Source: Macrocybe gigantea (taxonomy: Eukaryota; Basidiomycota; Agaricomycetes; Agaricales; Callistosporiaceae). From it: DNA of 64,000 nt. Of this stretch, positions 25,868 through 36,600 are shown one piece after another. Every line of letters starts with the position of its first letter. Position 1 is the first letter of the stretch. Under the pieces are notes generated by a model, which had not been told where the DNA came from, did no database searches, and was given only the letters and a program-made list of their open reading frames with translations. The position numbers and the translations under genes are program-made. The DNA is taken from the NCBI GenBank assembly GCA_011319805.1, contig SJRY01000050.1:310001-374000 (forward strand). Direction: 5' to 3'.

Positions 25868-27211
25868 TCTGTCGATGGTGTGAGCGAAGAAGGGAGAAAA
25901 GTTTGAGTCTCGCGGTCGTTCGCATCCACAAACAGGAGAAAACTCTTTAAAGAGGCACATACTTCAAAAAGAAATCGGCCCTCGCCACTTTTCTCAAATC
26001 AGGCGCGTGCTAAATCCCAATTATAACCCTGACGTTGTCGCTGTGGCTTTTTTTTTACTCCTCCCAGGTGCAATGCGGGAGAAGACGAAACAAGGACGGC
26101 ACTGGAGTTTTTTCGCGGTTTGTTTTGTGTTCTGTATCTTTTTCCATTCAAGGTCCCCCTTTTGCCTTCTGGACACATCACATTTGACATTCGACGCTGG
26201 GAATTCCTGCCATAACACTTAAAGGAGATATCTTCCCATGAAAGATGTCCACTCGGCCGGCTCGCGGAGCTCGACTTTACGGCATCCAGATAGATTGACT
26301 GGAGTAAGGCCTTCAAAGAAAGTTGTGGCATGGGCGCAAGAGAAATGACATACAGCGCCATGGTGTCGCGAGCGCAACATCTTTCGGCTTAGCTAGAGCC
26401 TTCTGTTCACTTTCCAGTCTATTATCATCGATTGGGACGTGGACTTGCCTGATGATGATTTGCCCCGAAAGAAGGGTAATCCATATGGATGCTCGTTGCG
26501 GATCCGTGCCAGGATCAGAAAGCTGACGAATGAGCGCGCCATGACCTTCCGATACGTTATGCAGGACGTCAGAGGCACGTCTGGTTGGCCCCTGGTCAAC
26601 GGTAAATGTGCACATGGACGAAGCAAGGCGCCTGACAGGACTTTTTGCCAGTGTGCAAAGAACGGTCCCATCTTCGCTCGTCCACCGCTGGACATTTCGT
26701 GTACGACCGACCCGTCATCAACGTTGAGGCTGGTTTCCCTCTCCAAAAAACAAAAAAGCAAAAAGGGTATTCAGCTGCGAGAAACGCGGACTGGGCCCCA
26801 AAAACTCTCACCCGGCCCTTTCATCTGGAGATTTGCAGTCTGTGCGCTGGCAGCCGTGAGCCAGACGCGGTCGGTCGTCAATGTCAGGCACGTGTGAAAC
26901 TAGACGCGACCCGTGTTTCCTGTTGTTGCTTTTTTAAGCAACCGCCGGGCGGCTCTAAGTGCAAAGGGCTCATTCATACCGCTTGATGGCCCTGCATGTT
27001 GATGCCCACCGCGCCCTCTGTATGCTGCATGGAGGTTCATTTTGATCTACAAGGGTTGGGAGCTTCAATTTAGATCTGCTACAATTTGTCCCTTAGAAAA
27101 CACACTCAGGTTTGAATTGCAAGCTCGGACGAGCTGCCAAACCGCCGAGCAAAAGGAAATCGTTGCAAGAAAACCACAGTAACCGCCCCGCTTGAAGGTA
27201 GGATGTGCGCA
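25868..27211. other. Intergenic upstream of transporter copy 2; unrecognised ORFs
   Basis: ORFs of 120-152 codons overlap on both strands at 26313-26897 (for example minus 26393-26761 and plus 26439-26897). None shows a known family. The minus frames read like fragments of a decayed gene, but I could not name one. The part next to 25868 is the likely promoter of transporter copy 2. Confidence 0.3.
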
Positions 27212-29796
27212 TCATTTTCTGAACTCTGCTAAAAAGTCCCTTCCGGCTTCCCAACAGACCCTGGCCGCCTCCACCCCATCCAGCGAGTGAGACTCGCCAT
27301 CAAACACCAGTAAATCGATCTTTCCGCCTGACTGCGGGTCCCTGCGTCGCCTTGCCTTCAGTGCGTGATACAGCTCGAGGCCTTGCGTGGGAGCGATGCG
27401 AAGGTCGACCGCACCGAGCAGCAGCAGCACGTTCGCGCGGACAGCGTCGACATGCGAGATGGGGCACGCCTTTTGAATCTTGGCGAACAGCTCCGGCGTC
27501 AGGATGGGTGCAAGCCGTCCTTGATTGAGCTCTCCAGCACCAGGGAGCTCGGCTTCGGATAACGAAGATGAAAGAGGGTATTCTATACCGAATTCCGCAT
27601 AGTACCAATCTGGGATATCGGTCGTCGACATCTCGGCTGAGGTCACAGGATTGCGAATGACGGCTGCTGTGAACAGGTCCGGCTGCTGTCCAATCACTGT
27701 TGCCATTGAATCCAATTCAGAAAAAGAACGACGTTCTTCGTTGAGCTGCTATCAGAAAAAGCCGGGCGTAGAGGGACTCACAATGCGAAGAAAGGAAACC
27801 GCCATGGCTTCCGCCCATAACGAAGAGCTTTCCGGGTCCCTCACTAGCGACTCCAAGCTTTACGAGATGGTTGACGGATGCCAGGCAGTCCTGGACATCC
27901 AGTGTCCCACAATTTCCCAACAGCGCTCTTACCGCATTCTCCCCAAATCCAATAGATCCGGTGTAATTAGGCAAAGAGACCGTGTCTGCGAAAGTTCCCA
28001 GGAAATGTCAGCTCTGCAATAGCATCGTGACATCGAAAAAGATACCGACATCCTTCCAATGCATATGCGACCGTCGCCGGCGTGAATGCGGTCGTGGTAG
28101 CCATGTGAGGTCCGCCGTGAGGATATGTGATGCAGGGTGTGGCAGCGGTTGCGGCGTTTTGTCGCATGAGAATGGTTTCACAGGGTTCTCGACCGGGGAT
28201 GGGTACGATGGACACCGAAAGGGTCGACAGAGCCTGTTCCACTGTCATGCATATTCATAATGAATTTTTAAGAACGAGAGATGATGAGAGAGAATGTAAA
28301 GCCTGTACTAACCGTCACCAGGCAATTCAGGCTTATCCAACACGGTCCAGGCCACATTGCCCTTCCCGTCAAATTCGCCAAGCACGACTTCGTGCGGGAC
28401 AGTTAAGGAGCTCCGCGAGCAAATAATCTGACCGCTCTCTTCGTCGGCGCAAAGGACTTTCCAGCTGTACAGCTGCCCGTCCTCGTCCGGCGTGAGATCA
28501 CGCACGCGTCCATCGCGCATCGAAACCAGCACGACGGTCGTTCTCGAGCGCCACGTCGAATGCATGACGATCTGCGGCGCGTCAAAGGACGCATGATGGA
28601 TGAACGCGACCGGAGGCAGGTTGTAGTCACAATAAAGCCCCGGGAACCCGCCGTCTCGCTCCTTCGACGCCTCGAAGACGGCCGGCAGCAGCGGCTGCGC
28701 GTCCTTCTGCACAAGTGGGGCGCTCCCGTTCGAAATGTCGAGCGCGTAGATGGACGACGTCGCAGCATGCGGGCCGCCCGTCGGGCACGAGAGCCAGATC
28801 AAGCTCGACCTACTCGCAGCTGTCGTCAAGATCCGAGGAGACCGACAGGACAAGTACGACGGCGTGAGTTTTCTAGCAGGGCAACTGACGTTTGTTGGTT
28901 GCCCAAAGGAGGCGGAGCTTTGCTGCATCTGCTCTGTAAGGAGGTCCGGATTGTCCAGAGGCGACAGATCGATCTCCCATATACCAGTTGGGCGATTGAA
29001 GCACCACAGGACGCCCAGAAGACGATCGTCCGCGGCCTGCTCGTACCCCGTTGCATACAGTTTGCGTCCGTCCGGTGAGAACACGCCTTGGCCAAGCCAG
29101 ACTGGGGAGGACAGCGTAGGAAGCGTAGCGCCACTTAGGGACAACGAAACCAATTGATTCTGAATTTGCGCTTTGGCACTACCTCCGCCACTAGCCAGTA
29201 ACGTAGAGCTAGAGCCAAAACGATACACGAACATCGTCGGACGTTTCTTCCCTGGTATGCCTTCGCCGAACTGCGGCGTGAAGCGGAATCGACGATATGG
29301 ATCGCTGTCGCTGCCGGTGCTGCTGCTTGACGGGGCAACCCTTCTGCAACGTACAACAGAGACGTCTCCGAGGGCGAGAACGCCAGCGACGCGAGGTGTT
29401 CTGCGTGCATGAATTTTCGAAGCCCATCAGGTCGCCGGGCATAACAAAAGCGAAAACAAATCGGGCCTTACCATCCGTATAAAACGCGCCATGCACCTCT
29501 GTGGTCTCGATCGACGCGTGCAGACTACCATCCTTCCATATTTCCACAAAGCGCGTCGCCTTGTTCTCCTTCTTCACCTCGCGCAGCACTGCATTCAGCA
29601 TGCGTGACGGCGAGTATACAGATGCGACGACATCGACGAGATCCCGCGGTGGCAAGACGATGAGTGGGCGACCTCCGAGCGGGAGTAGGATCGACTTTGC
29701 GACGGTCCGTCTGGCGTTCCTCGTGTGATCTTGCAGTGTCGAGGTCACAGAGATGACTGGTGCCACATCACGGTTCAAAGAACGGGGACAAGACAT
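27212..29796 (-). CDS. Acylaminoacyl-peptidase (S9 prolyl oligopeptidase family)
   Basis: Cytosolic serine peptidase that removes N-acylated residues from peptides and helps clear damaged protein. Residues from about 29796 to 28320 form the beta-propeller (VISVTSTLQDHTRNARR, SLAFSPSETSLLYVAEG, VWLGQGVFSPDGRKLYATGY). The alpha/beta-hydrolase domain follows, with PCITYPHGGPH, SIGFGENAVRALLGNCG and the nucleophile elbow FVMGGSHGGF (Ser codon about 27807-27809). IGQQPDLFTAAVIRNPV, the acid site LLLGAVDLRIAPTQG and catalytic His in FDGESHSLDG come next. It ends FLAEFRK with stop 27212-27214. Start at 29796 (MSCPRSLNRD) is the first ATG of the open exon. A decayed partial copy of this gene lies at 43300-43740. 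Confidence 0.85.
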
Positions 29797-30150
29797 GAAT
29801 TATAACGCTGGGTCATTTTTCGGAAACCGCAGAACAGACATAAAAAAAGACGACACCACAGCAGACATGATCGACATGTACTACCCACCATCAGAGGACA
29901 CGAATTGGGCAGAAACGGGGACTGGCAATGCGGAGAGCTGGGCATACATGTGTGGATCTGACATAGATGTTACTGATATCGATAAAAGGGCTCCGTGAAA
30001 TTTTTAGTCACCTTTCCTGGTCCCGTGCAGCCACCGAATGCCACAAAGCCTGGTAGAAGACACTTTTCGGATCTTTCCGGGCAATAGAGCAAACAGCGCG
30101 ACGCGCATCGCCTTTCCGACGCGTCTAGACGCGACGAATAGTCAAGTGGA
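29797..30150. repeat. Peptidase 5' flank, left copy of a duplicated segment
   Basis: The stretch just upstream of the peptidase start (GAATTATAACGCTGGGTC, then CGGAAACCGCAGAA) recurs at about 43731-43770 with few changes. Weaker likeness continues to about 30140 (CGAATGCCA, TTCGGATC, GACGCGTCT also near 43980-44070). It probably contains the peptidase promoter. Confidence 0.65.
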
Positions 30151-30819
30151 GAGCGAGGAGTGCTTTATTCATATTGATCACTGACACGTCTAGCATCGAT
30201 GCCCTGACAGGGCCGCCATTGAGCTTACTCTAAATTGAGTTACTTATTCCAATGCTTATTCTACCTATCTCAATGTTCAGCCAGATCAACTAGAGGCCAG
30301 CCACATTCTCCTTGACAAAAAAAAGCAGAGAAAGGCATATCAATATCATATGAAGGCCTAGCTTCCAACTTTTTTGTTGCAGACCTTCTGGACTGGTGCC
30401 ATTCTCCATCAGTTGGCTCCATCCACCACATGACAGGGTACCTCCAGGATGCAGGAGCATTGAAACGATCGGAGAAGTATGTTGATGGGATACATCCTTA
30501 TTGCTCGGATTTACATTTCCTCGCTTAGCCTTCAGTGTAGGACAAAGGAAGAGGTGGGCAGTCGCAAGGTACAAAACTCTGCCACAGCTAGCTAAAGCAT
30601 GTACCAAAGTTAGCATATTTCTTTCTTTGTTGCCAGTCGTTAAGCGGGACTTTCTCAGGTGTAACCAGTTATCATTCTTTCCATTGACCCTCCCATCAAA
30701 CCACATCCGAATCACAGCGAGGCATTGCACCCAGTGTCATTCAGGCACTAGAACACCTCAGCAACCCGAAAGTCACATAGTCTGGCAAGCAGACTTGGAC
30801 CCATCAGCAAAATGTCCTG
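30151..30819. other. Left margin of the transposon block, unrecognised
   Basis: A minus ORF of 146 codons (30290-30730, starting MQCLAVIRMWFDGRVNG) and an overlapping plus ORF (30501-30890) occur here. Neither has recognisable domains. The segment lies between the peptidase flank and the AT-rich repeats and may be part of a decayed DNA transposon. Confidence 0.3.
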
Positions 30820-31200
30820 TAAAATACATTAGAATACATTGCAATACATTGTCACCATTGTCCACATTGTATCCAATTTTATTAGGCTAGTATACATTGC
30901 CTCACAAGGCAACAATTACTAGGCAATTTTGTATTAACATTGTATAGTAAACTTAAGATAGTAGACCTTGCAAGGATACTAGCAAAATTGTAAGACCATA
31001 CAAGATTATCCCTACCATACAATGTTATCCAATTTTAGCTTGACCATACAAGATTATCTCTACCATACAATGTTATCCATTTTTAGCTCAACCATACAAT
31101 GTTATCCATTTTTATCCCTACCATACAATGTTATCCATTTTTAGCTCTACTATACAATGTATCCAATTTTATTTCTACCATACAAGATTGTTACAACTCT
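30820..31200. repeat. AT-rich tandem/dispersed repeats, left flank of transposon block
   Basis: Many short units built on CATACAATGTTATCC plus ATTTTTAGCTC or AATTTTAGCTT, about 30 bp per unit and imperfectly tandem from about 30990 to 31195. Related TACATTG/CAATACATT words start near 30825. The right side of the block (42800-43085) carries the same words in reverse orientation. Confidence 0.7.
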
Positions 31201-31458
31201 ACATTGCAATACATTTCAATGGAAGAAAGCCTGGATTATGGGCTTTTTTTTTTATGCTGGCATTAGATTTCTTACAATCCCACATTGATCAGTACAAATG
31301 TATCATTGTCAATATTATATACATGCAATAAAAAAGGAAAGACAGCAAAGGAGCACATCAAGCATGGAGGAAGGGAGGGAGAGAATACAGACAAAGCCAC
31401 CATCAATTCTTCTTTCGCGATGTCACCGCGCCTCTCTTTGCACATCCTCGGCATCGGC

Positions 31459-31778
31459 TGTTACAGACGTCGCTCAAAGGACCATTCATTTTCTTATCTT
31501 ATCTTTCCCACATCCCTTATCTCCCCCGTCATGCTGCACAGCGTGCAGCCATCGAGTCATCCCACTTCCCTAGTCATCCTGAGTCATCTCCTTCCAGTCT
31601 TACTCATCCGCAGTCTACAGCATTGTGCAGCCCATGGTCCGTGCTCGAGTACTGTAATGTATATAAGGACTCCCAGATGTACCAGTAGTGCTAGGCTTAA
31701 TATTCCTTTTGCCATCATCTCAAGACCACTCTCGCACTTAGTCTGCCCGAGTCCTTCTGAGATTCGTCTAGCCTAACA
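31459..31778 (+). repeat. LTR 1 (5' LTR of copy A)
   Basis: 320 bp, TG..CA ends. By eye it is closer to LTR 4 (42091-42410) and to the solo LTR than to LTR 2, the other LTR of copy A, which is unexpected for a simple insertion. Confidence 0.92.
31660..31666 (+). promoter_or_regulatory. LTR promoter TATA box
   Basis: TATATAA inside LTR 1, conserved in all four LTRs. The sequence about 30 bp downstream (AGGCTTAATAT, 31693-31703) is where the transcript is expected to begin, and it is complementary to the primer site. Confidence 0.7.
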
Positions 31779-31780
31779 AG

Positions 31781-31791
31781 ATATTAAGCCT
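31781..31791 (+). other. Primer binding site, self-priming type
   Basis: ATATTAAGCCT, two bases after the LTR, is the exact reverse complement of AGGCTTAATAT at 31693-31703, near the predicted 5' end of the element RNA. An 11-nt match of this kind is the known arrangement of Tf1 of fission yeast, in which the RNA 5' end folds back and primes reverse transcription instead of a tRNA. Confidence 0.65.
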
Positions 31792-32459
31792 CGTCGAGAC
31801 TTGCTCAGACTCACACACATACCACGTCACGCTTTATCAAAGACTTGATCAATATTCGACAACAAGCAGTCGCCGACCCAGCGAGCACTAGCACGAGCAA
31901 CGAGAGCACTTGGCTCAGAGAAGTAGACCAGGCATTGCAGTCCACGCCATTCGCAGAGACAGTCCACGCCACCCGCAGAGACACCAGCAATCCAAACAAA
32001 CGAAAGAGAGAGCGCACGCCTACACCAAGTAGCGACGACGAAGAGCAGGCATTTCTGAGAGAGTTTGCCTTCACTACCACAGACAAGCCCGCTGAGATCC
32101 TCAGCGAAGGAGCAGCACAACTCATTGCAGAACTCTTCCTAGAAGGAGAATACAGGATAAGCCCAGAAGAGCTGTGGTCAGACCAGAATCTTCTTGCCGA
32201 AGAAGAGGACGAACCCATCCGCAAGAAAATGAGAGAAGAACGAACACAAGCCCGAGACTTTAGGTGACAACAGATCGAGAACTATAATCGCCGAACACAG
32301 GAGGAAGACATACTGATACAGAAAGGGCATGACGCACAGAGCGTATGACAGAACCAACGAGAACGACACCAGAGTCAAGGATACACAGGAACGAAACCGC
32401 CGAACCCCTTCAGGGGACCAATCCATCAAAGCACTGCATAAGGAAAGAATCGCACCACC
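31788..32459 (+). pseudogene. Decayed N-terminal gag region of copy A
   Basis: One frame (the same as ORF1 downstream) is open from 31788 to 32267 with Ser/Thr-rich, basic (NPNKRKRERTPTPSSDDEEQ) and acidic parts, but without an ATG at its start. It then meets TGA at 32265, TGA near 32346 and TAA near 32439 before reaching the ATG of ORF1. These look like C-to-T stops (CGA to TGA, CAA to TAA). It is probably an N-terminal extension of Gag. Whether it was ever translated together with ORF1 is unsure. Confidence 0.5.
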
Positions 32460-32747
32460 ATGGCGAAAGTAAGCAACAGTGACTGGGACGAATACTATCA
32501 GTGGAGGGAGCAAAAAGGATTACCAAAGACAAACAGACCGACCACTGCAGAGTGGGCCGATTTTGAACAAGCTTGTAAAATCGCAGGAGTCGACCTAGAC
32601 TACTGGAAAGAACAGAGAGAGGAGCGAAGACAGAAACAGCTCCAAGAATGGCAAGCCCAAGTACAAGCACAGCAGACCCAAGAACAACAGATCCAGAAAC
32701 AGGAAAGCCAAGACCAAGAGAACGATGAAGAAACCCCCAAAGGATGA
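32460..32747 (+). CDS. Copy A ORF1: small Gag N-terminal protein
   Basis: 95 codons: MAKVSNSDWDEYYQWREQKG, then PTTAEWADFEQACKIAG and a Gln/Glu-rich coiled tail (QAQVQAQQTQEQQIQKQ). It ends TGA at 32745-32747, which overlaps the ATG of the next ORF (ATGA). Similar short acidic/Gln-rich leaders precede the capsid in related mushroom elements, as far as I recall. Function unknown; possibly a structural part of Gag. Confidence 0.55.
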   Translation: MAKVSNSDWDEYYQWREQKGLPKTNRPTTAEWADFEQACKIAGVDLDYWKEQREERRQKQLQEWQAQVQAQQTQEQQIQKQESQDQENDEETPKG

Positions 32748-33115
32748 CGACAGAATACAAGGGAATCATCGCCGACCCGAAATCCTTTACAGGAGATCGA
32801 ACGTCCTTCGATATTTGGTGGAGGAAGATGAAACTTTACATAACCGCACATGGAGACCTCATGGATACACAGAAGATTGGAGCGGTCCTGTCTAGAATGA
32901 CCGACGGACCCGGAGCCTACTGGGCGTCAAAGAAGATTGACACCACTACCAACCAAAGCACATGGGCCAACTTCATAACTGAGATAGAGACACAATTCAG
33001 CAACGTCATGTCACCATCACAAGCAGGAAGCAAACTATTCAATATCAGACAGGGGAACCGACCCATCGACGAATTTTTGGATGAATTCATAGACCTGCAG
33101 GGAAAGCAGGAATGA
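32744..33115 (+). CDS. Copy A ORF2: Gag capsid-like domain
   Basis: 123 codons: MTTEYKGIIADPKSFTGDRT, WWRKMKLYITAHGDLMDTQK, TWANFITEIETQFSN, FNIRQGNRPIDEFLDEF. This is the helical retrotransposon gag (capsid) fold region. It stops at TGA 33113-33115, overlapping the next ATG by ATGA. The helix seems to run on into ORF3 (HFLLEKSLNRRTAEAVHSIS), so the capsid domain appears split here. A GGGAAAG heptamer in phase lies at 33100-33106. A one-base loss is the simplest reading. Confidence 0.7.
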   Translation: MTTEYKGIIADPKSFTGDRTSFDIWWRKMKLYITAHGDLMDTQKIGAVLSRMTDGPGAYWASKKIDTTTNQSTWANFITEIETQFSNVMSPSQAGSKLFNIRQGNRPIDEFLDEFIDLQGKQE

Positions 33116-33600
33116 CAGGAACAGCCCCTCATTTCCTACTCGAGAAGAGCTTAAACCGAAGGACAGCAGAAGCCGTACATTCGATCTCTGTACTTCCAAC
33201 AGATGGAGACGAATACATCAAGACAGTTCGAGCGATCGGGCGAAACATCGATGAACATAGGAATGTGATGAGGGGAGAGTTCACAAACAACCAGTGCAAA
33301 CCTGGGAACCCAAGCCGAGGAGCAGGACAAGCCATGGAAGTCGACAAAGTACGAAGCAACAATTGCTTCAATTGCAATAAGCTAGGACATCTTTCACGAA
33401 ACTGTCCGGAACCGCGGAAAGGAGCAGCAAACGTCACATGCTTCAATTGCGGCTTAAAAGGACATTACGCACGAAACTGCAAGAAGAAGAAGAAGGGAAA
33501 ATCCCGAGTCAGAGAAGTGAAAGAAGAAGGAGAAGAAGACGAAGAAGACAAGGATGAAGAAAGCTCTGACAAAGAGGGTTTTGTCGAAGGGTCCAACTAA
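33112..33600 (+). CDS. Copy A ORF3: Gag C-terminal part with two CCHC zinc knuckles
   Basis: 162 codons. The N-terminal part completes the capsid helices; then two nucleocapsid knuckles follow, CFNCNKLGHLSRNC and CFNCGLKGHYARNC (both C-x2-C-x4-H-x4-C), which bind element RNA. A basic run (KKKKKGKSRVREVK) and an acidic tail follow. It stops at TAA 33598-33600. The protease frame (-1) is open from 33570, giving a 31-nt overlap that holds GGGTTTT at 33576-33582. Confidence 0.8.
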   Translation: MTGTAPHFLLEKSLNRRTAEAVHSISVLPTDGDEYIKTVRAIGRNIDEHRNVMRGEFTNNQCKPGNPSRGAGQAMEVDKVRSNNCFNCNKLGHLSRNCPEPRKGAANVTCFNCGLKGHYARNCKKKKKGKSRVREVKEEGEEDEEDKDEESSDKEGFVEGSN

Positions 33601-36600
33601 GAGGTGCTAAATCACGACCCATACAGCTGAAACAGACTCGCTTCGATACCGGATGTAGATCATCCCATACTCTGAAATACACCATTCCTGCAAAGCGACC
33701 TGAAGCACCAAGAAGAACCATCCGAGGCGATAGACCACCTAAAAGAAAAGAACTCGCAGTACCAGCGAAGATACGAACGCGAAAAGGAATAGCAACGATA
33801 ACACCAGAAGTCGATAGCGGAGCAGACAGGACCTGCATCAATACCGCTATAGTAGCAAAAACAGGACTGAAGACACGACGAATCAAGAAGATTCAAATCA
33901 TAAACGCAGATGGATCACCCAACCGCCAGAAAACAGCGGATCGGGTAGCGGAAGTCCATATCGACATTAAAGGACACAGAGAACACATGGAAGCCATCGT
34001 ACTCGACATCGGAAAAACCGACATGCTACTAGGACATGACTGGCTTGTCTACCACAACCCAATGATCAAATGAAGGACAGGAGAGATTGTCTTTAACAGA
34101 TGCCCCAAAACATGCAAGATAAACCACCAAACGATCAAAATACAGAAAGTAGCTGAACAAGCGAAAACCACAGCCAGCGACAGTATGGGAACTCAAATAC
34201 CCCATATTTGATGAGATTCAGACACCTCTTTAAAGAGAAAAACTTCGATCGTTTACCAGACCACAAGGAGTGGGACTACGAAATAAACTTGACAAAGGAC
34301 GCACTAAAAACGATACCGAGCAAGATCTACCCAATGACACAAAAGGAACTAGAGGAGCTAGATACCTTTGTCGAAGAAGGATTAAGAACAGGGAAGATAC
34401 GTCCCTCAAAATCACCCTATGCAGCACCCTGCTTTTTTCGAAATAAGAAGGATGGCAGCAAACGACTCATCCAAGACTATCGAGAAATAAACAAATACAC
34501 AGTCAAGGACAAGTTCCCATTACCACGTATCAGCGAGCTCCTCGATGTGTTACAAGGAGCAAAGTACTTCAACAAGATCGACATTATCTGGGGATACAAT
34601 AACGTACGCATCCGAAAAGGAGACGAATGGAAAGCGGCCTTCCTAACAGCAAGAGGACTCTTCGAACCAACAGTCATATACTTTGGGCAATGCAATGCAC
34701 CAGGCACCTTTAGCCGGATGATGGCAAACCTCTTCCAAGACCAAATACGAAGAAGAGTGTGCATAATCTATATGGACGACATCATAATCATCGGACGAAC
34801 ACGAGAGGAACTCCAAAAAAACACGATAGAAGTCATGGAGATACTGAACAAGAACGACCTATTCATCAAAGGACCAAAATGTGTCTGGGAATCGTCAAAA
34901 GTCCCAGTACTAGGATATATTGTAGGAGAAGGGAAGGTAGAAATGGAACCAGAGAAAATCACAGCCGTACAATCCTGGCCAACCCCAAAAACAAAGAAAG
35001 AACTACAGAAGTTCTTGGGATTCACAAACTTTTACCGATGATTCATCAAAGGATACGCAAAGGTTGCTAAACCTTTAACGGAGCTGACTGGAAACAAGAC
35101 ATTCCAGTGGACAGACAAGCAGCAAGACGCTTTCAGGGAATTAATTCGACATATAACCTCGGCACCCATCCTAGCACTACCACAAACAGAAGGAAGATTC
35201 CGAGTTGAAACGGATGCCTCAGGATATGCCATCGGAGCGGTACTATCACAACAGCAGAAAGGACTGTGGCACCCAATCGCATTCATTTCAAGATGCATGA
35301 CTGCAGCAGAACAGAACTATGAAATCTATGACAAAGAACTGCTCGCAATAATGGTGGCACTGAAGACATGGAGACAATACCTCCTAGAAGCTCGAGAGAA
35401 GTTTGAAATATTGACGGATCACAAGAACCTATCGTATTTCCGAAAACCGCAGCGACTCAATTCGAGACAGATTGGCTGGTACCTGAAATTACAAGAATAC
35501 AACTATGAACTATGACACGTACCAGGAAAAGCGAACGGAAAAGCAGACGTCTTATCATGAATGGCAGGATACGAAGAAAACCTAGCAGAAAAGGATGACA
35601 TACAAATGATCAAAGAAGCCGCATTCATCCGACATCTGGAAGAGAATAATGAACGAGACTTCGAATTTATGATGTTCGAGGACGAACACCTGCAAAAAGG
35701 GGGAGCAGAAAATAACGAAACAATACGGACAAGGGGGATCACGATGATCGAATCCCCAAGAATAGAACAAATTCGACAATGCGCACGAAGAGAAACGATT
35801 GTAACAACAGGACTGAAGGAAAAACCGCACTGGTTCACAGAGGAAAACCACATCGTATACGCAGGAGGGAAAATCTACATCCCTCCAGACAACAAACTAA
35901 AGGAAGACATCATGTTTGAACACCACGACACTCCCATTGGAGGGCACTCAGGACAATATCGTATGCACGAACTCATAAACCGCACCTACTGGTGGCCATC
36001 AATGCTAACGGACATCAAAAAATATGTTAATAGATGCGAAACATGTCAAAGAAACAAAATCATTCGACAAAAGAAACATGCACCACTACACCCGCATGAG
36101 ATTCCGCAACAGCCATGGGAAGATATTAGAGTAGATCTCATAGGACCGCTACCCAACTCGAACGGCTTTAATGCCATCGCCGCAGTCACAGACCGCCTGA
36201 CCAAGATGATCCACCTGATTCCTACAAACACTGAACTCACAGCAGAAGGTCTCGCACGACTATACCAAGACAATGTGTAGCGGCTTCATGGAATCCCACG
36301 AAAGATCATCAGTGATCGAGGACCCCAGTTCGCAGCATGATTCATGACAGCGCTTCTAAAACTGCTTGGAACAAAGCAAAACCTATCAACGGCCTATCAT
36401 CCACAGACAGATGGACAGGCGGAACGATCCCATCAGGAGACGGAAGCTTTCCTCAGAAGCTTCACGAACAACCTACAGGACGATTGGGCGGAATGGATAG
36501 CAATCGCAGAGTATCAATACAATGATAAAACACACCAGGGAACAAAGGAAACGCCATTCTACCTCAACTACGGAATGCACCCCTGGAAGGGAGAACCACA

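Noticed and set aside
26313..26897. Overlapping ORFs of 100-152 codons on both strands
   Set aside because: Could not be linked to a family, and the open frames conflict; kept only as a note on the intergenic stretch.
30290..30730. 146-codon minus ORF thought at first to be a transposase piece
   Set aside because: No catalytic motif or zinc finger could be seen.
33100..33106. GGGAAAG as a second -1 frameshift site between ORF2 and ORF3
   Set aside because: Phase is right, but a G in the last position is a poor slip site in eukaryotes, and a shift inside the capsid domain makes little sense; base loss is simpler.
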